Shown piece by piece: positions 41,398-42,500 of a stretch of DNA of 42,500 nucleotides (position 1 is the stretch's first letter; every line of letters starts with the position of its first letter). Origin of the DNA: Lachnospiraceae bacterium UBA3310 (lineage in GTDB: Bacteria; Bacillota; Clostridia; Lachnospirales; Lachnospiraceae); contig DESQ01000003.1 of NCBI GenBank assembly GCA_002361355.1, forward strand, positions 1-42,500, written 5' to 3'. Both the position numbers and the translations under genes were made by a program. The notes beneath the pieces were generated by a model. The model ran no database searches. It saw only the letters and a program-made list of their open reading frames with translations, and was not told the DNA's origin.

Positions 41398-42500
41398 TTA
41401 CGCCGCTTTCAATTTCTGAATAACTACCAGACTGTTTTTATCAACTACCTTGCCGTCTGCCAGCATGACACCCTTTGTCACGGTGTCGTCGGTGTCGTTG
41501 TCCTCATACCGCTTTACGCCCATAGCATAATTGGTATTCAGCACATAATCTTTGAAATTAAAGAGGAAAGCAAAAGCCGTGCCTGCTGCCAGCGTTGCCG
41601 CATAGCTTGTTACATAGTCGCAGCATACTACAGGTCTGCCTAAAAGCGTCCGCTCCGGCTTTCCTGCGATCCCGTAATTTACCCTGCCGATCGGCTGCCC
41701 GTTGGCATCTGTCAGCCCGTAATACTGCATGAACGTCTTTTTGCTCATGCACCATACCGCCCCGTTTTCATATGCCTGCGGTAACGCCGCCTCTGCGTTA
41801 ATCAGATCGGCGTAGGCGGGTTTTGCGCTGTCAATGGTCTGCCCGTCTGCGGGTGTCTCCTGTAAAATCCCTTTCGGTTTCCCTGTCCCGTCTCCGTCAA
41901 TGATCGCCTGCTCGATTGCCTTTGTCATTGCCTCAACAATATTGTTGATAAGCAGCGTCTCAAAAGCGCTCATTGCCATTGTGTCAACTTCCAGAGATAC
42001 GGCTACCGCGCAGCGCAGCTTATGGTACGCAAAAGTAATCATGCCGTCTTTTTTGATGTCCTTTTTCTGCTTTTCGCTGCCTGCCCCCTCGTTTACCCAT
42101 GTAGCCACGGGCTTTACCGTGGAAACGGGAATACCCACGCCGCCCTTGTACGCCGTTCTGGTGACAAGGGCTAAGATCATGCCCGTGCTTTCCAGCTTTT
42201 CTACGATCTGGTTCAGCACGGTTGTAGGAATAACCGCGCCTACGTCCGTTGTCTTGCTTACTGCGTCTGCCCGGTACTCTGCCGGGATTTCCGCGCCACG
42301 GCAGACATACTGCATAAACGCCTTTCTGTATGCCATGCTGCCGTATCTGTCCCCGGTGTCGTCGGTATGTTCTGCGGGCTTGAAATTGCGCAGCACGGTT
42401 GCGGGCGCTGCCTCTCCCCCGTCGCCCTCTACAGGCTCGCCGTTTGCGATCTTTTCCAGTAACGCCTTACGCTTTTCTGCCGCCGCCTGCAATGCCGCCC
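41398..42500 (-). CDS. HK97-family major capsid protein, 5' end beyond window
   Basis: At least 367 residues in view. VSKTTDVGAVIPTTVLNQIV, the AIEQAIIDGDGTGKPKGILQ block and YGIAGKPERTLLGRPVVCCD are the usual HK97-type capsid segments (E-loop to A-domain). The open frame continues through the window edge; a TTG at 42492 is not a start. A delta/scaffold domain and protease are expected further right. Confidence 0.9.
   Translation of the reverse strand, partial: AALQAAAEKRKALLEKIANGEPVEGDGGEAAPATVLRNFKPAEHTDDTGDRYGSMAYRKAFMQYVCRGAEIPAEYRADAVSKTTDVGAVIPTTVLNQIVEKLESTGMILALVTRTAYKGGVGIPVSTVKPVATWVNEGAGSEKQKKDIKKDGMITFAYHKLRCAVAVSLEVDTMAMSAFETLLINNIVEAMTKAIEQAIIDGDGTGKPKGILQETPADGQTIDSAKPAYADLINAEAALPQAYENGAVWCMSKKTFMQYYGLTDANGQPIGRVNYGIAGKPERTLLGRPVVCCDYVTSYAATLAAGTAFAFLFNFKDYVLNTNYAMGVKRYEDNDTDDTVTKGVMLADGKVVDKNSLVVIQKLKAA

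Larger units (their letters stand above)
23351..42500. mobile_element. Prophage, lysis-side end through major capsid (partial)
   Basis: From the IS30-like end in hsdS to the window edge there is a continuous minus-strand set of phage genes: transposase, repressor operon, lysis, diversity-generating retroelement, tail, joining and capsid genes. Packaging, replication and the far attachment end are outside the window. Siphovirus morphology is inferred from the long tape measure, phi13-type tail tube and Gp37-like tail protein. Confidence 0.9.

Overview
The window looks like a chromosome segment of a gut-type Clostridia (Firmicutes), most likely Lachnospiraceae. This rests on gene families and signals: an AgrC/LytTR two-component pair, PadR and TraX-like proteins, a clostridial-type uronate locus, strong GGAGG ribosome sites, and a phi13/HK97-type siphovirus prophage. 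I cannot assign a genus from sequence alone.

Layout. (1) 1-6.2 kb is a uronate/glycosaminoglycan catabolism locus: a LacI-family regulator, uxaC, a beta-carbonic anhydrase, kduD, kduI and a heparinase II/III-type lyase. The locus is decaying. uxaC has an out-of-frame internal deletion. A second deletion has removed the 5' ends of the divergent kduI and lyase genes together with the promoter region between them. (2) 6.3-18.7 kb is mostly ordinary chromosome: an AlbA/ATPase-like regulator with an 11-bp tandem repeat in its coding region; a hydrolase-MurF-Ddl operon; a small ORF and a coiled-coil protein; an Agr-like kinase/regulator pair; a padR-traX operon behind nested palindromes; and a GH13 glycosidase with a PfkB sugar kinase. 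(3) 18.7-23.35 kb is a visibly AT-rich island. It holds a tight three-gene operon (PD-(D/E)XK-like sce7726 family, sce7725/Beta-protein family, RES-domain protein), a candidate defence system, and the 3' part of a type I restriction specificity gene (hsdS).

(4) From about 23,350 to the window end lies one end of a prophage, nearly all on the minus strand. It starts inside hsdS with an IS30-like terminal sequence and an IS30-family transposase. Next comes a small operon (two micro-ORFs, an XRE repressor, a membrane HIRAN-like protein) driven by a textbook promoter whose spacer is a perfect palindrome. The lysis genes (endolysin, holin) follow, then a complete diversity-generating retroelement (reverse transcriptase, template repeat TR, Avd, variable protein with VR). 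Beyond it are the tail genes, the tape measure, a frameshifted tail chaperone, the major tail protein, head-tail joining proteins and the major capsid protein, which runs off the window.

How it works together. The retroelement order (variable protein/VR, avd, TR, RT on the minus strand) matches phage BPP-1. TR and VR align without gaps over 126 bp with 11 differences, every one at a template-strand adenine. The RT would copy TR RNA with adenine errors and overwrite the 3' end of the variable protein gene, changing a C-type-lectin/FGE-fold tip protein that sits next to the tail-fibre genes. A GAAA-loop hairpin directly after VR fits the recognition structure known for BPP-1. Because the prophage interrupts hsdS beside an IS30-like transposase with only one terminal repeat visible, the phage may integrate by transposition. 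Proving this needs the far end, outside this window.
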